Notes: generated from the sequence alone by a model not told the origin. Numbered from the stretch's first letter, positions 1 through 8,236 are shown. The stretch is 8,823 bases of DNA from Fen-999 sp964469455 (GCA_964469455.1 CAYXZX010000117.1:1-8823), one strand, 5' to 3'. Translations and numbers: made by a program.

Positions 1-348
1 ATTGCCGCGATCGTCAAGACCATCCAGGCCGACACCCACGACGCCGTCTCGGCAATGGAAAGCTCGACGCAGGGCGTGGTCGAGGGCGCGCGTCTGTCGG
101 ACGCCGCCGGACGGGCCCTGACGGAAATCTCCGACGTTTCGAACAGCCTGGCGGGGCTGATCCAACACATTTCGAGCGATACCCAGTCCCAGGCGGAGAT
201 CGCCACCGCGGTGGCGACGTCGATGGAAGGCATCCTCCGCATTACCGAGCGCACCACCACCGGCACGCAACAGACCGCCGAATCGATCGGCGAACTGGCA
301 GATCTGGCTGTGGAGCTGAAAGGCTCGGTCGCCGGCTTCAAGGTCTGA
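1..348 (+). CDS. pilJ: PilJ, type IV pilus methyl-accepting chemotaxis protein (C-terminal fragment)
   Basis: This is the 3' end of a gene that begins before the window: 115 codons are open from base 1 and end at TGA 346-348. The first in-frame ATG, at base 55, is internal and not a start. The translation opens IAAIVKTIQADTHDAV and closes SVAGFKV. It has the long heptad-patterned helix expected of the descending arm of a chemoreceptor signalling domain, and the wording is that of PilJ receptors. The conserved hairpin tip that contacts CheA and CheW should lie just upstream and is not included. PilJ is an inner-membrane receptor that signals to the ChpA kinase through CheW-like adaptors; its sensor and membrane parts are outside the window. 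Fragment residues 87-95 (TGTQQTAES is residues 87-95 with G88) include Gln90-Gln91 in a context resembling a methylation site. The gene ends 10 bases before chpA, which implies co-transcription. The family call is firm; the symbol rests on similarity plus the chpA neighbour. Confidence 0.88.
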   Translation: MAAIVKTIQADTHDAVSAMESSTQGVVEGARLSDAAGRALTEISDVSNSLAGLIQHISSDTQSQAEIATAVATSMEGILRITERTTTGTQQTAESIGELADLAVELKGSVAGFKV

Positions 349-358
349 GCACAACTCG

Positions 359-3300
359 ATGAGCATGACGGCCACGCCCGACATCGGCCCCCTGACCTGG
401 GTCAAGGGCGAAATCGACCTGGCGCTGAACAGGGCGCTCGAGGCGCTGGCGCGCGATGAAGGTGACAGCGCGACGGCGCTGAAATCGGCGCGCACTCACC
501 TGCATCAGGCACGCGGCGCCTTGTCCATCGTCGGCCTCGAGGGTGTCACACGGCTGGCCGAAGCGCTCGAGCAGGCCCTCGAATCCGCCGAGGAGGGCCG
601 TATCGCCCATGGCGCCGAGTTTGCCGGAACTGCCCGCCAAGCCATCGGCGCCATTCGCCGCTACCTGGATGAACTGCTCGGCGGCCGCCCCGACCAAGGC
701 TTGCGCCTGCTGTCGGACTATCGCGCGGTAATGGCGCTTCTGGACAAGCCGGATGCGCCCGCGAGCGACCTGTTCTATCCGGATCTGACGTTGAGGCCGC
801 CACGCCGCGAACATGAACTTCCGGCTGCGGCACCGGCTGAAACCATCGCCAGGATCAAGGCAGCGCGCATGGGCTTCCAGCGCGGCATTCTGAAATGGCT
901 GAAGCAGGATCCGCTGGGCATCAGGGAAATGCGGGACGCACTGGCCGTCGTCGAGGCAACGCAGGGACAGGCCTCGGCGCGCGCATTCTGGTGGGCGGCA
1001 CTCGCTTTTCTCGATGCCATCGCCGAGCAGGCGATTCCTGCCGATCCGGGCGTGCGTCACCTGTGCACGCGCATCGACACCCAGATCCGCAAGCTGCTTG
1101 AAGGCTCGCGCACGGTCGCCGAGCGGCTGATGCGGGACACCCTCTATTACGTCGCGGTCGCCGGGCCTGCCGGCAGCCATGCCGCCAGCGTGCGCGCCGC
1201 GTACCGCCTCGACGAGCTGCTGCCTGCCGCCGAGGCCGCGCCCAACCTCGCGCCGGTGCGGGCGCTGCTGGAGGCTTGTCGCGAGCAGGCGGCCCAGTGC
1301 ATCGATGCATGGAACCGCTTCAGCGCCGGCACCGCCGCCGCGCTGCCTCAGTTCCATGACAGGGCTCGCACATTGTCCGAACAGGTCGGGCAGTTGGGCC
1401 AGGCGGACCTCGCCCGCCTGGCCGGCCGGATTCTCGAGACCGCCGACGCGCTGCGCAAAGCCCCGCTCGGCCACTCGGACGCCCTCGCTCTGGAGATGGC
1501 CACCGCGCTGCTGCTGACTGACAACGCCCTGGCTGGTTTCCAGCACCTCGGCCAGGAATTCGCCGGCCAGGCCACTGTCGTCGGGCAGCGCCTCACTGCC
1601 GCCCTGCGCGGCGAGCCGGTGGCGGCGCTCGACATTCCGCTGCTCGACGAAATGTCGCGGCACGCCCAGGAAAAGCTGCTGCTCAGCCATGTTGCCCGCG
1701 AGATCCAGGCCAACCTCGCCGTCATCGAACAGACGCTCGACGCGTTCTTCCGCGATCCGGCCAAGAGCGGCGAGTTGTCAAGCCTCGGCAAACCGATCAA
1801 GCAGGTTGAAGGGGCGCTGACGGTGCTGGGTGAACCGCGCGCCGTTGAGGTGCTGCGCGAGTGCGAAGCCACCATCGCTGGTTTCGCCGATGGCGTTGAA
1901 AGTCAGTCGCCGCAACACGCCGATTTCGAAGCCGTGGCGGGCAAGCTGTCGGCACTGGGCTTCTTTGTCGACCAGTTGCAGCACGGGCCGGCCGACATCG
2001 ATGCGTTCCTGCGTCCGCCGTCGCCGACGCCCGCCGAGGCGACGGAGCCCACGGCGGAAGCGGAACTGCGCGAGGCGAGGCGCCTGACGCAGGACCTGAT
2101 CGGCGCCTTGCGCGACCAGCCCGAGGACCATGCATTGCGCGGCGAGATTCGCCAGAGCCTCGAGGCCGTGCGCGACAACGCCGAATTGGTCGACGATGCC
2201 GCCCTCGCCGGGCAGGCTCGCGCCGCCATCGAGGCCATCGAGCACGAACCGGCACCGGGGACGCTCGAAGCCATCGAAGAGGCCGTGGGCCAGATCGCAC
2301 CGGCAGCAACCACGACGACGCCCTCGCCCGAAGCGATGCGGCTGGCCGAGGCCAGTACGGAACAGATCGATGCCGAGCTGCTCGGGATTTTCATCGAGGA
2401 AGCCCACGAGGTACTCGCCAACATCCTCGCCCAGTTGCCGCAACTGGAAAGCCATCGGCACGATCGCGAGGCCCTGGTCACTGTCCGGCGCGGCTTCCAC
2501 ACCTTGAAAGGCAGCGGCCGCATGGTCGGCCTGGCGGAATTCGGCGACGCCGCCTGGTCGGTCGAGCAAGCCCTCAACCGCTGGCTGCAAGTGGAGGAGG
2601 AAGCGACGCCTGCCCTGCTCGACGTGGTGCGCCAGGCGCATCAGCTGTTCAGCGACTGGGTGGCGCGGCTGGAGACTGGCGAAGGCGTGCGGCACGACGC
2701 CTCGGCGCTGATCGAAGCCTGCGGGCGACTGCAGGGAGAAGCGGCGATTCCGGCCATGCCGACCGAGACGCCGCCGGAAACCGAAGCGCCGGCGATGAAG
2801 CCCGAGGCGCCGACCCCGCCTCCCCTGCCACCTGCGACACCGCCCGAGCCGGAGCCCGAGGTGGAGAAGCGCGGAGCGCCCGTGCTCAGGCTGGTTCAGC
2901 CCCCACCCCCGGAACCGGAGGACATTCGCATCGGCGAGCTCGCGCTCTCGCCGACACTGTTCGACCTTTATCTCGCCGAGGCCAGGCAGCATCTGGCGAC
3001 GCTCCAGCACGACCTGGGCTTCAGCGCATCGCCGCCACGCGCCATGATCCGCGCCGCCCACACCCTGGCCGGCATTTCCGCCACCACGGGCGTGATCCCG
3101 ATCAACCGGGTCGCCCATGCCCTCGAAATGGCGCTCAACCGCCTTGATGAAGCCAGGGCGGCCCCCGACGATGCCCAGCATCTGCTGCTGGCGCGCTCCA
3201 TCGGCGCCCTCGAGGGCATGATCGGTGCGGTTGCCGAACGGCGCATGCCACAGCTCGAGGAAGCATTGGCCGACCAGCTCGATGCGCTGGTCGCGCCGTC

Positions 3301-5695
3301 GGCGCCCCCCGTGCCGCCCGACGGCGCGATGATTCCACCGCCCGTGGACATCCCGCCGGCGCCCGCGCCGGTCATGCCGTCCGCGGAACCCGCGGAGGGT
3401 GAACGGCGGCAGTTGCGTCTGTCCGACGAACTCGATCCGCAGCTGTTGCCAGTGTTCCTCGAGGAAAGCGCCGACCTCGTCCATGGCATCGCCGCTGGAC
3501 TGCGCGAGTGGCGCGGCCAGCCGGACCAACTCGGCGCCGCCGACAATCTCAAGCGCCTGCTGCACACGCTCAAGGGCAGCGCCCGCATGGCGGGAGCCAT
3601 GAGCATCGGCCAGCTGGTGCATGGCATGGAAACGCGCATCGAGGACGCCGTGGCGACTGGGACCGTGACGCCGGCATTCCTCGACACGCTGGATGCTTCG
3701 TTCGACCGCGTCGAGATGCTGCTGGAACAGGTGCAGACGGGCGAACCGGCAGTGGCAGCGGTCGAGCCGACGCCACCGGTCGTCCCGGTTATAGCGGCTC
3801 CGCCCACGGCAGTCGCGCCGGCCGTCACGGCACCGCCACCGATGCAAGCCGCCCGCGCCGCCGAAGCCGAAGGCGCGGCGCGGGCCATGCTGCGCGTGAG
3901 AGCCGACGTGGTGGATAAGCTGGTCAACGAGGCCGGCGAGATAGCGATCGCCCGCGGTCGCATCGAAGGCGAAATGCGTGCCCTCAAGGGCTCGCTGCTC
4001 GATCTCACCGAGAACGTCATCCGCCTGCGCAACCAGCTGCGGGAAATCGAGATCCAGGCGGAATCGCAAATGCTGTCGCGCCAAGCGCTGGCCGAGGAGC
4101 AGAATCGCCAGTTCGACCCGCTCGAGTTCGACCGCTTCACGCGCTTCCAGGAACTGGCCCGCATGATGGCGGAGAGTGTCAACGACGTTGCCACGTCGCA
4201 GCAGGCGCTGCTGCAGAACCTGGACCACGCCGAGGCCGCCCTGACCGCTCAGGCGCGCCTGAACCGCGAGCACTCGCAAGCGCTCATGAACGTGCGCATG
4301 GTGCCGTTCAACACCCTGGCCGACCGGCTCTATCGCATCGTCCGGCAGACCGCCAAGGAACTCGGCAAGCGCGCCAATCTCGACATCCGTGGCGGCCAGA
4401 CGGAAGTCGATCGCTCCGTGCTGGAGAAGATGACCGGCCCGCTCGAGCACCTGCTGCGCAATGCCATCGCCCACGGGCTGGAAGCTCCGGCCGCCCGACG
4501 CGCCGCCGGCAAGCCCGAGATCGGCCAGATCACGCTGCGCATTGCCCAGGAGGGCAACGAGATCGTCATCCAGCTCGTCGACGACGGGGCCGGACTCGAC
4601 ATCGAACGCATCCGCGTCCGTGCCCTCGCCGCCGGACTGATCGGCGCCGACGAACAGCCGGGCGAGGAGCAGCTGGCGCAGCTGATCTTCAAGCCGGGCT
4701 TTTCCACGGCGGAACAGGTCAGCGCCGTTTCCGGGCGCGGCATCGGCATGGACGTGGTCAAGAACGAAGCCGCCAACCTGGGCGGTCGCGTCCGGGTCGA
4801 CACCGAGGCAGGCAAGGGTGCGCGCTTCCAGGTGCATCTGCCGCTGACCCTGGCGGTCATCCAGGCCGTGCTGGTGCGCGTCGGCAACCGGCGCTACGCC
4901 ATTCCGTCGTCGATGGTGGCGCAGGTGAGCGAACTCAAGCCCGACGCCATCGCCGCCGTGCGCGCCGAAGGCGGCACGGTCTGGCTCGGCGACCGTTACG
5001 CCTGGCACTATCTGCCCGGCCTGCTCGGCGACAGCGGTGCCCGGCCTGAACCGGCGCGCCGCCACTGGCTGCTGCTGGTGCGCGCCGGTGACCAGCATGT
5101 CGCGGTCGAAGTCGACGACCTCGTCGGCAACCAGGAACTGGTGGTGAAGAACATCGGCCCGCAGTTGGCACGCGTGGCCGGCGTGGCCGGCGCAACGGTG
5201 CTCGGCGATGGCGAGATCGTTCTGATCCTCAATCCCGTCGCGCTCGCCGCCCGGCCACGGCTGACTTTGCCCGCGCCGGAGCATGTGGTCACCCGCGCCG
5301 AGGCCACCACGGCGCCGACGCTCGCCGGCACGGTGATGGTGGTGGACGACTCGCTGACGGTGCGCAAGATCACTGGCCGCCTGCTCGCCCGCGCCGGCTA
5401 TCATGTGCTCACCGCCAGGGATGGCGTCGACGCGCTCGAACAGCTGCTCGACATCGTTCCCGATGTCATGCTGGTCGATATCGAGATGCCGCGCATGGAT
5501 GGTTTCGACCTCACGCGCAACATTCGCGCCGACGAGCGGCTCAAGCGCGTGCCCATCATCATGATCACCTCGCGCATCGCTGACAAGCACCGCAATTACG
5601 CCAGGGAGATCGGCGTCGACCACTATCTGGGCAAGCCTTACGACGAGGACGAGTTGCTGAAGCTGATCGCCGGCTGCGTCGCCCCAGGCGCCTGA
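359..5695 (+). CDS. chpA: ChpA/PilL-type hybrid CheA histidine kinase with multiple HPt domains and a receiver domain
   Basis: A 1778-residue cytoplasmic kinase of the Pil-Chp pathway, with no membrane segment evident. HPt-like modules: an N-terminal one with His49 (HQARGALSIVG); a degenerate one near 481 (KQVEGALTVLG, Lys where His is expected); His714 (HTLKGSGRMVG, module about 670-770); His901 (HTLAGIS, about 864-965, usual Lys replaced by Ala904); His1069 (HTLKGSARMAG, about 1026-1128). Residues 130-660 are mostly helical and resemble the conserved but poorly defined middle of other ChpA proteins. Pro-rich linkers lie near 795-855, 979-1015 and 1127-1176. The CheA core follows: a P3 dimerisation domain from about 1176 with a long helical insertion, N box His1364/Asn1368, G1 box DDGAGLD from 1408, FKPGFS from 1444, G2 box GRGIGMD from 1459. 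A CheW-like domain starts near 1497. The receiver has Asp1663/Asp1664, phosphoacceptor Asp1707, Thr1737 and Lys1759. No CheY-binding P2 domain is apparent. It is shorter than P. aeruginosa ChpA (about 2470 residues, from memory). An alternative ATG lies at 365; neither start has a good Shine-Dalgarno. Confidence 0.95.
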   Translation: MSMTATPDIGPLTWVKGEIDLALNRALEALARDEGDSATALKSARTHLHQARGALSIVGLEGVTRLAEALEQALESAEEGRIAHGAEFAGTARQAIGAIRRYLDELLGGRPDQGLRLLSDYRAVMALLDKPDAPASDLFYPDLTLRPPRREHELPAAAPAETIARIKAARMGFQRGILKWLKQDPLGIREMRDALAVVEATQGQASARAFWWAALAFLDAIAEQAIPADPGVRHLCTRIDTQIRKLLEGSRTVAERLMRDTLYYVAVAGPAGSHAASVRAAYRLDELLPAAEAAPNLAPVRALLEACREQAAQCIDAWNRFSAGTAAALPQFHDRARTLSEQVGQLGQADLARLAGRILETADALRKAPLGHSDALALEMATALLLTDNALAGFQHLGQEFAGQATVVGQRLTAALRGEPVAALDIPLLDEMSRHAQEKLLLSHVAREIQANLAVIEQTLDAFFRDPAKSGELSSLGKPIKQVEGALTVLGEPRAVEVLRECEATIAGFADGVESQSPQHADFEAVAGKLSALGFFVDQLQHGPADIDAFLRPPSPTPAEATEPTAEAELREARRLTQDLIGALRDQPEDHALRGEIRQSLEAVRDNAELVDDAALAGQARAAIEAIEHEPAPGTLEAIEEAVGQIAPAATTTTPSPEAMRLAEASTEQIDAELLGIFIEEAHEVLANILAQLPQLESHRHDREALVTVRRGFHTLKGSGRMVGLAEFGDAAWSVEQALNRWLQVEEEATPALLDVVRQAHQLFSDWVARLETGEGVRHDASALIEACGRLQGEAAIPAMPTETPPETEAPAMKPEAPTPPPLPPATPPEPEPEVEKRGAPVLRLVQPPPPEPEDIRIGELALSPTLFDLYLAEARQHLATLQHDLGFSASPPRAMIRAAHTLAGISATTGVIPINRVAHALEMALNRLDEARAAPDDAQHLLLARSIGALEGMIGAVAERRMPQLEEALADQLDALVAPSAPPVPPDGAMIPPPVDIPPAPAPVMPSAEPAEGERRQLRLSDELDPQLLPVFLEESADLVHGIAAGLREWRGQPDQLGAADNLKRLLHTLKGSARMAGAMSIGQLVHGMETRIEDAVATGTVTPAFLDTLDASFDRVEMLLEQVQTGEPAVAAVEPTPPVVPVIAAPPTAVAPAVTAPPPMQAARAAEAEGAARAMLRVRADVVDKLVNEAGEIAIARGRIEGEMRALKGSLLDLTENVIRLRNQLREIEIQAESQMLSRQALAEEQNRQFDPLEFDRFTRFQELARMMAESVNDVATSQQALLQNLDHAEAALTAQARLNREHSQALMNVRMVPFNTLADRLYRIVRQTAKELGKRANLDIRGGQTEVDRSVLEKMTGPLEHLLRNAIAHGLEAPAARRAAGKPEIGQITLRIAQEGNEIVIQLVDDGAGLDIERIRVRALAAGLIGADEQPGEEQLAQLIFKPGFSTAEQVSAVSGRGIGMDVVKNEAANLGGRVRVDTEAGKGARFQVHLPLTLAVIQAVLVRVGNRRYAIPSSMVAQVSELKPDAIAAVRAEGGTVWLGDRYAWHYLPGLLGDSGARPEPARRHWLLLVRAGDQHVAVEVDDLVGNQELVVKNIGPQLARVAGVAGATVLGDGEIVLILNPVALAARPRLTLPAPEHVVTRAEATTAPTLAGTVMVVDDSLTVRKITGRLLARAGYHVLTARDGVDALEQLLDIVPDVMLVDIEMPRMDGFDLTRNIRADERLKRVPIIMITSRIADKHRNYAREIGVDHYLGKPYDEDELLKLIAGCVAPGA

Positions 5696-5697
5696 TC

Positions 5698-5711
5698 GCG
5701 GTCACCACCGC
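5698..5711 (+). promoter_or_regulatory. Small GC-rich inverted repeat just upstream of the protease start
   Basis: The 21-base gap between the chpA stop (5693-5695) and the GTG at 5717 contains GCGGT-CACC-ACCGC, a perfect 5-bp stem (5698-5702 with 5707-5711) and a 4-base loop. It ends 5 bases before the start codon, where a ribosome binding site would be expected, and no Shine-Dalgarno is visible there. No T-tract follows, so it does not look like an intrinsic terminator. If it folds in the mRNA it could limit independent initiation and favour translational coupling to chpA. That role is inference; a stem this short can arise by chance in GC-rich DNA. Confidence 0.3.
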
Positions 5712-5716
5712 AAGCC

Positions 5717-8215
5717 GTGAGGAAGACACCCGAGCCCAAGCCCCCCCTGGCGCCGCTGCCGCCGGAATTGCTTTACTCGCCCTGCGATCCGGCGACACTC
5801 GATTTCGGCAGCACCGAGTCCCTGGTCGACATCGACGTCGGCCAGCTCCATCCGCGCGCCGTCGAGGCGCTCAAGCTCGGCCTCGACATCCGCCACGACG
5901 GTTACAACCTGTTCGTTCTCGGCGATGCTGGCAGCGGCCGGCACGCCATCGTCGAACAGCTGCTGGCGAACGAGCGAAGCGCGGGGATGCCGCCGGCCGA
6001 CTGGTGCTACGTCAACAACTTTGCCGAGCCGTCGCATTCGAAGCTGCTGCGACTGCCGGCCGGACGCGGCACCCGGCTGCGCGACGACATGCAGCGGCTG
6101 GTCGGCGAACTGGCGCCCGCCATCGCCGCCGCGTTCGAGAGCAACGAATACCGCTCCCGCATCGAATCGATGCAGGACGAGGAAAAGCAGCGCGAGGAGG
6201 CCGCATTGCGCAGCCTCGGCCGCGAGGCCGCCCAGCTGGGCGTGGCCTTGCTGCGCACGCCCCAGGGCTTCGTCTTCGCGCCGATGAAGAACGGCGAGGA
6301 GACGCTGTCGCAACAGGAGTTCGAGCAGCTGCCCGAGGAACGCCAGCAGCAGCTCCACCGGCATATCGAGACGCTGCACGAGCAGTTGCACAAGCTGACG
6401 AACGAGTTCCCGCACTGGCGGCGCGAACTGCAGGGGCGCATCAAGGACGCCAGCCGCGAGACCCTGCGGCTGGCCGTCGGGCACCTGGTCGAGGAACTGC
6501 GCCCGGCCTACGCCGACCTGCCGGAGGTTGGCGCCCACCTCGACGCGGTGATGCGCGACATCATCGAGAGCGGCGAGTCGCTGCGCGAACCCGGCCATGG
6601 CGACGACGAAGGCGAGACCACCTTCTTTTCCGGCAGCATTTCCGTGCAGCGCTACCTGGTCAACCTGTTGGTCGGCAACCCCGCCGACGATGGCCGCCCG
6701 GTGGTGCACGAGGACCATCCGACCCTGCAGAATCTGGTCGGTCGCGTCGAGCACCTGGTGCACATGGGCACGCTGGTCAGCAACTTCATGCTGATCAAGG
6801 CCGGGGCGCTGCATCGCGCCAATGGCGGCTTCCTGATCCTCGACGCCATGAAGGTGCTGGGCCAGCCCTACGCCTGGGAAGGCCTCAAGCGGGCGCTGAA
6901 AGCGGGCGAGATCCGCATCGAGTCGCTGTCCGAGCTGATCGGCCTCACCAGTACCCTGCAACTGGAACCCGAGCCGGTCCCGCTGGACGTCAAGGTCGTG
7001 CTGATCGGCGAGCGGCTGACCTACTACCTGCTGGCCGAGCTCGATCCCGAGTTTCCGGAGCTGTTCAAGATCGACGCCGATCTCGACAGCGAAGTCGAAC
7101 GCAATCCGGAGAACACCCGTCACTATGCGCGGCTCATCGCCACCCTGGCGCGCCGCCTCGGCCTGCGCCATTTCACCGCCGGCGCGGTGGCGGCGATCGT
7201 CGAGCACGCCGCACGTCTGGCGGCCGACGCCCGGCGCCTGACCACGCGGACGCGGCTCCTCGCGGATCTGATGAGCGAGGCCGACCATTTCGCCGGGCAG
7301 GCGAGTGCCGCGCTGACCGACCGTCCGCATGTCGACGCGGCACTGGACGCTCGACGCCATCGCCACGAACGGGTTCGCCAGCGCCATCAGGAGGAGATCC
7401 TGCGTGGCCAGCTGCTGGTCAGCACCACCGGCAGCCATGTCGGCCAGATCAACGGGCTTGCCGTGGTCATGCTCGGCGAAGGCACGTTCGCCCATCCGGT
7501 GCGCATCACGGCCACGGTGCGGATGGGCGAGGGCGAGGTGATCGACATCGAGCGCGAGGTCGAACTTGGCGGGCCGATTCATTCCAAGGGCGTCCTTATC
7601 CTCGCGTCGTTCCTGGCCGCGCGTTTCGGTTTCAATACGCCGCTGTCGCTCAAGGCCAGCCTGGTCTTCGAACAGTCCTACGGCGGCGTCGAGGGCGACA
7701 GCGCCTCCCTGGCGGAATTGGTCGCCCTGATGTCGGCGCTGTCGGGCATCCCGATCCGGCAGTCCCTGGCGGTCACCGGCTCGGTCAATCAGTTCGGCGT
7801 GGTGCAGCCGGTCGGCGGCATCAACGAGAAGATCGAAGGTTTCTTCGACATCTGCGCCGCGCGCGGCCTCACGGGGGACCAGGGTGTGTTGATTCCCGCG
7901 CCCAACGTCATGCACCTGATGCTGCGTCCCGCTGTGGTCGACGCGGTGCGTGGCGGGCGCTTCGGCATCTGGGCCGTCAGCAACGTCGATCAGGCCCTGG
8001 AACTGCTGACCGGCATTCCGGCCGGCGAACCGAACGACAAGGGTGAGATCCCGGCCGGCTCGGTCAACTTCCAGGTCGCCGTGCAGCTGGCCGAGCTGGC
8101 GCGCCTGCGGCAAAGTTATTCGCGGGCCCGCAGCCAGCCGCGGCGCCGGCGCAAGGCGCCGGCCAAGGCCGCCAAGAAGCCTCCCTCGCCTTCGGGAAGC
8201 GCAGGCGGACGGTGA
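5717..8215 (+). CDS. Lon-family AAA+ ATP-dependent protease (LonB/YcbZ-like)
   Basis: An 832-residue, probably cytoplasmic, ATP-driven serine protease. The N-terminal AAA part has a P-loop-like GDAGSGRH at 69-76, where the usual Lys-Thr/Ser is Arg75-His76. Residues about 140-300 form a charged helical insertion likely to be coiled coil. The AAA fold resumes near RYLVNLL (312) with VVHEDHP and ALHRANGGFLILDAM; this last is a Walker-B-like segment ending Asp376-Ala377 rather than Asp-Glu. A LID-like helical part follows (about 440-550). The Lon proteolytic domain spans about 575-770: FEQSYGGVEGDSAS gives catalytic Ser662, and GGINEKIEGFF gives Lys705. Their 43-residue spacing equals that of the E. 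coli Lon dyad. The proteolytic part closely resembles E. coli YcbZ as I recall it, but this protein is longer. A basic, Pro/Ala-rich tail occupies about 807-832. GTG at 5717 is the only plausible start between the in-frame chpA stop and the conserved LLYSPCDPATLDF segment. The gene follows chpA by 21 bases and is probably in the same operon. Substrates are unknown. Confidence 0.92.
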   Translation: MRKTPEPKPPLAPLPPELLYSPCDPATLDFGSTESLVDIDVGQLHPRAVEALKLGLDIRHDGYNLFVLGDAGSGRHAIVEQLLANERSAGMPPADWCYVNNFAEPSHSKLLRLPAGRGTRLRDDMQRLVGELAPAIAAAFESNEYRSRIESMQDEEKQREEAALRSLGREAAQLGVALLRTPQGFVFAPMKNGEETLSQQEFEQLPEERQQQLHRHIETLHEQLHKLTNEFPHWRRELQGRIKDASRETLRLAVGHLVEELRPAYADLPEVGAHLDAVMRDIIESGESLREPGHGDDEGETTFFSGSISVQRYLVNLLVGNPADDGRPVVHEDHPTLQNLVGRVEHLVHMGTLVSNFMLIKAGALHRANGGFLILDAMKVLGQPYAWEGLKRALKAGEIRIESLSELIGLTSTLQLEPEPVPLDVKVVLIGERLTYYLLAELDPEFPELFKIDADLDSEVERNPENTRHYARLIATLARRLGLRHFTAGAVAAIVEHAARLAADARRLTTRTRLLADLMSEADHFAGQASAALTDRPHVDAALDARRHRHERVRQRHQEEILRGQLLVSTTGSHVGQINGLAVVMLGEGTFAHPVRITATVRMGEGEVIDIEREVELGGPIHSKGVLILASFLAARFGFNTPLSLKASLVFEQSYGGVEGDSASLAELVALMSALSGIPIRQSLAVTGSVNQFGVVQPVGGINEKIEGFFDICAARGLTGDQGVLIPAPNVMHLMLRPAVVDAVRGGRFGIWAVSNVDQALELLTGIPAGEPNDKGEIPAGSVNFQVAVQLAELARLRQSYSRARSQPRRRRKAPAKAAKKPPSPSGSAGGR

Positions 8216-8236
8216 ACGCGGGGCGTGCCGACCGAT

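Noticed and set aside
338..1690. Antisense open frame of 450 codons opposite the start of chpA
   Set aside because: The sense strand encodes the conserved N-terminal HPt and following ChpA region, and the antisense product resembles nothing I recognise.
2743..2925. Proline-codon-rich, C-rich tract as a possible separate repeat element
   Set aside because: It is an in-frame Pro/Glu/Ala linker between two HPt modules, as is usual for multi-domain CheA-type kinases.
5173..5190. Direct repeat of GTGGCCGGC, two copies
   Set aside because: It encodes Val-Ala-Gly twice inside the CheW-like domain. Two copies within a conserved coding segment do not indicate a repeat element.
1778..5623. Antisense open frame of 1281 codons opposite chpA
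   Set aside because: It lies in codon-aligned register with chpA, so its openness only reflects avoidance of TTA, CTA and TCA codons. Its translation is low-complexity, rich in His, Arg and Gly, and shows no recognisable domain.
6004..8046. Alternative + strand frame of 680 codons inside the protease gene
   Set aside because: The product is a compositionally biased Arg/Ala/Gly/Pro chain typical of an out-of-frame read in GC-rich DNA. The Lon-domain frame is the coding one.
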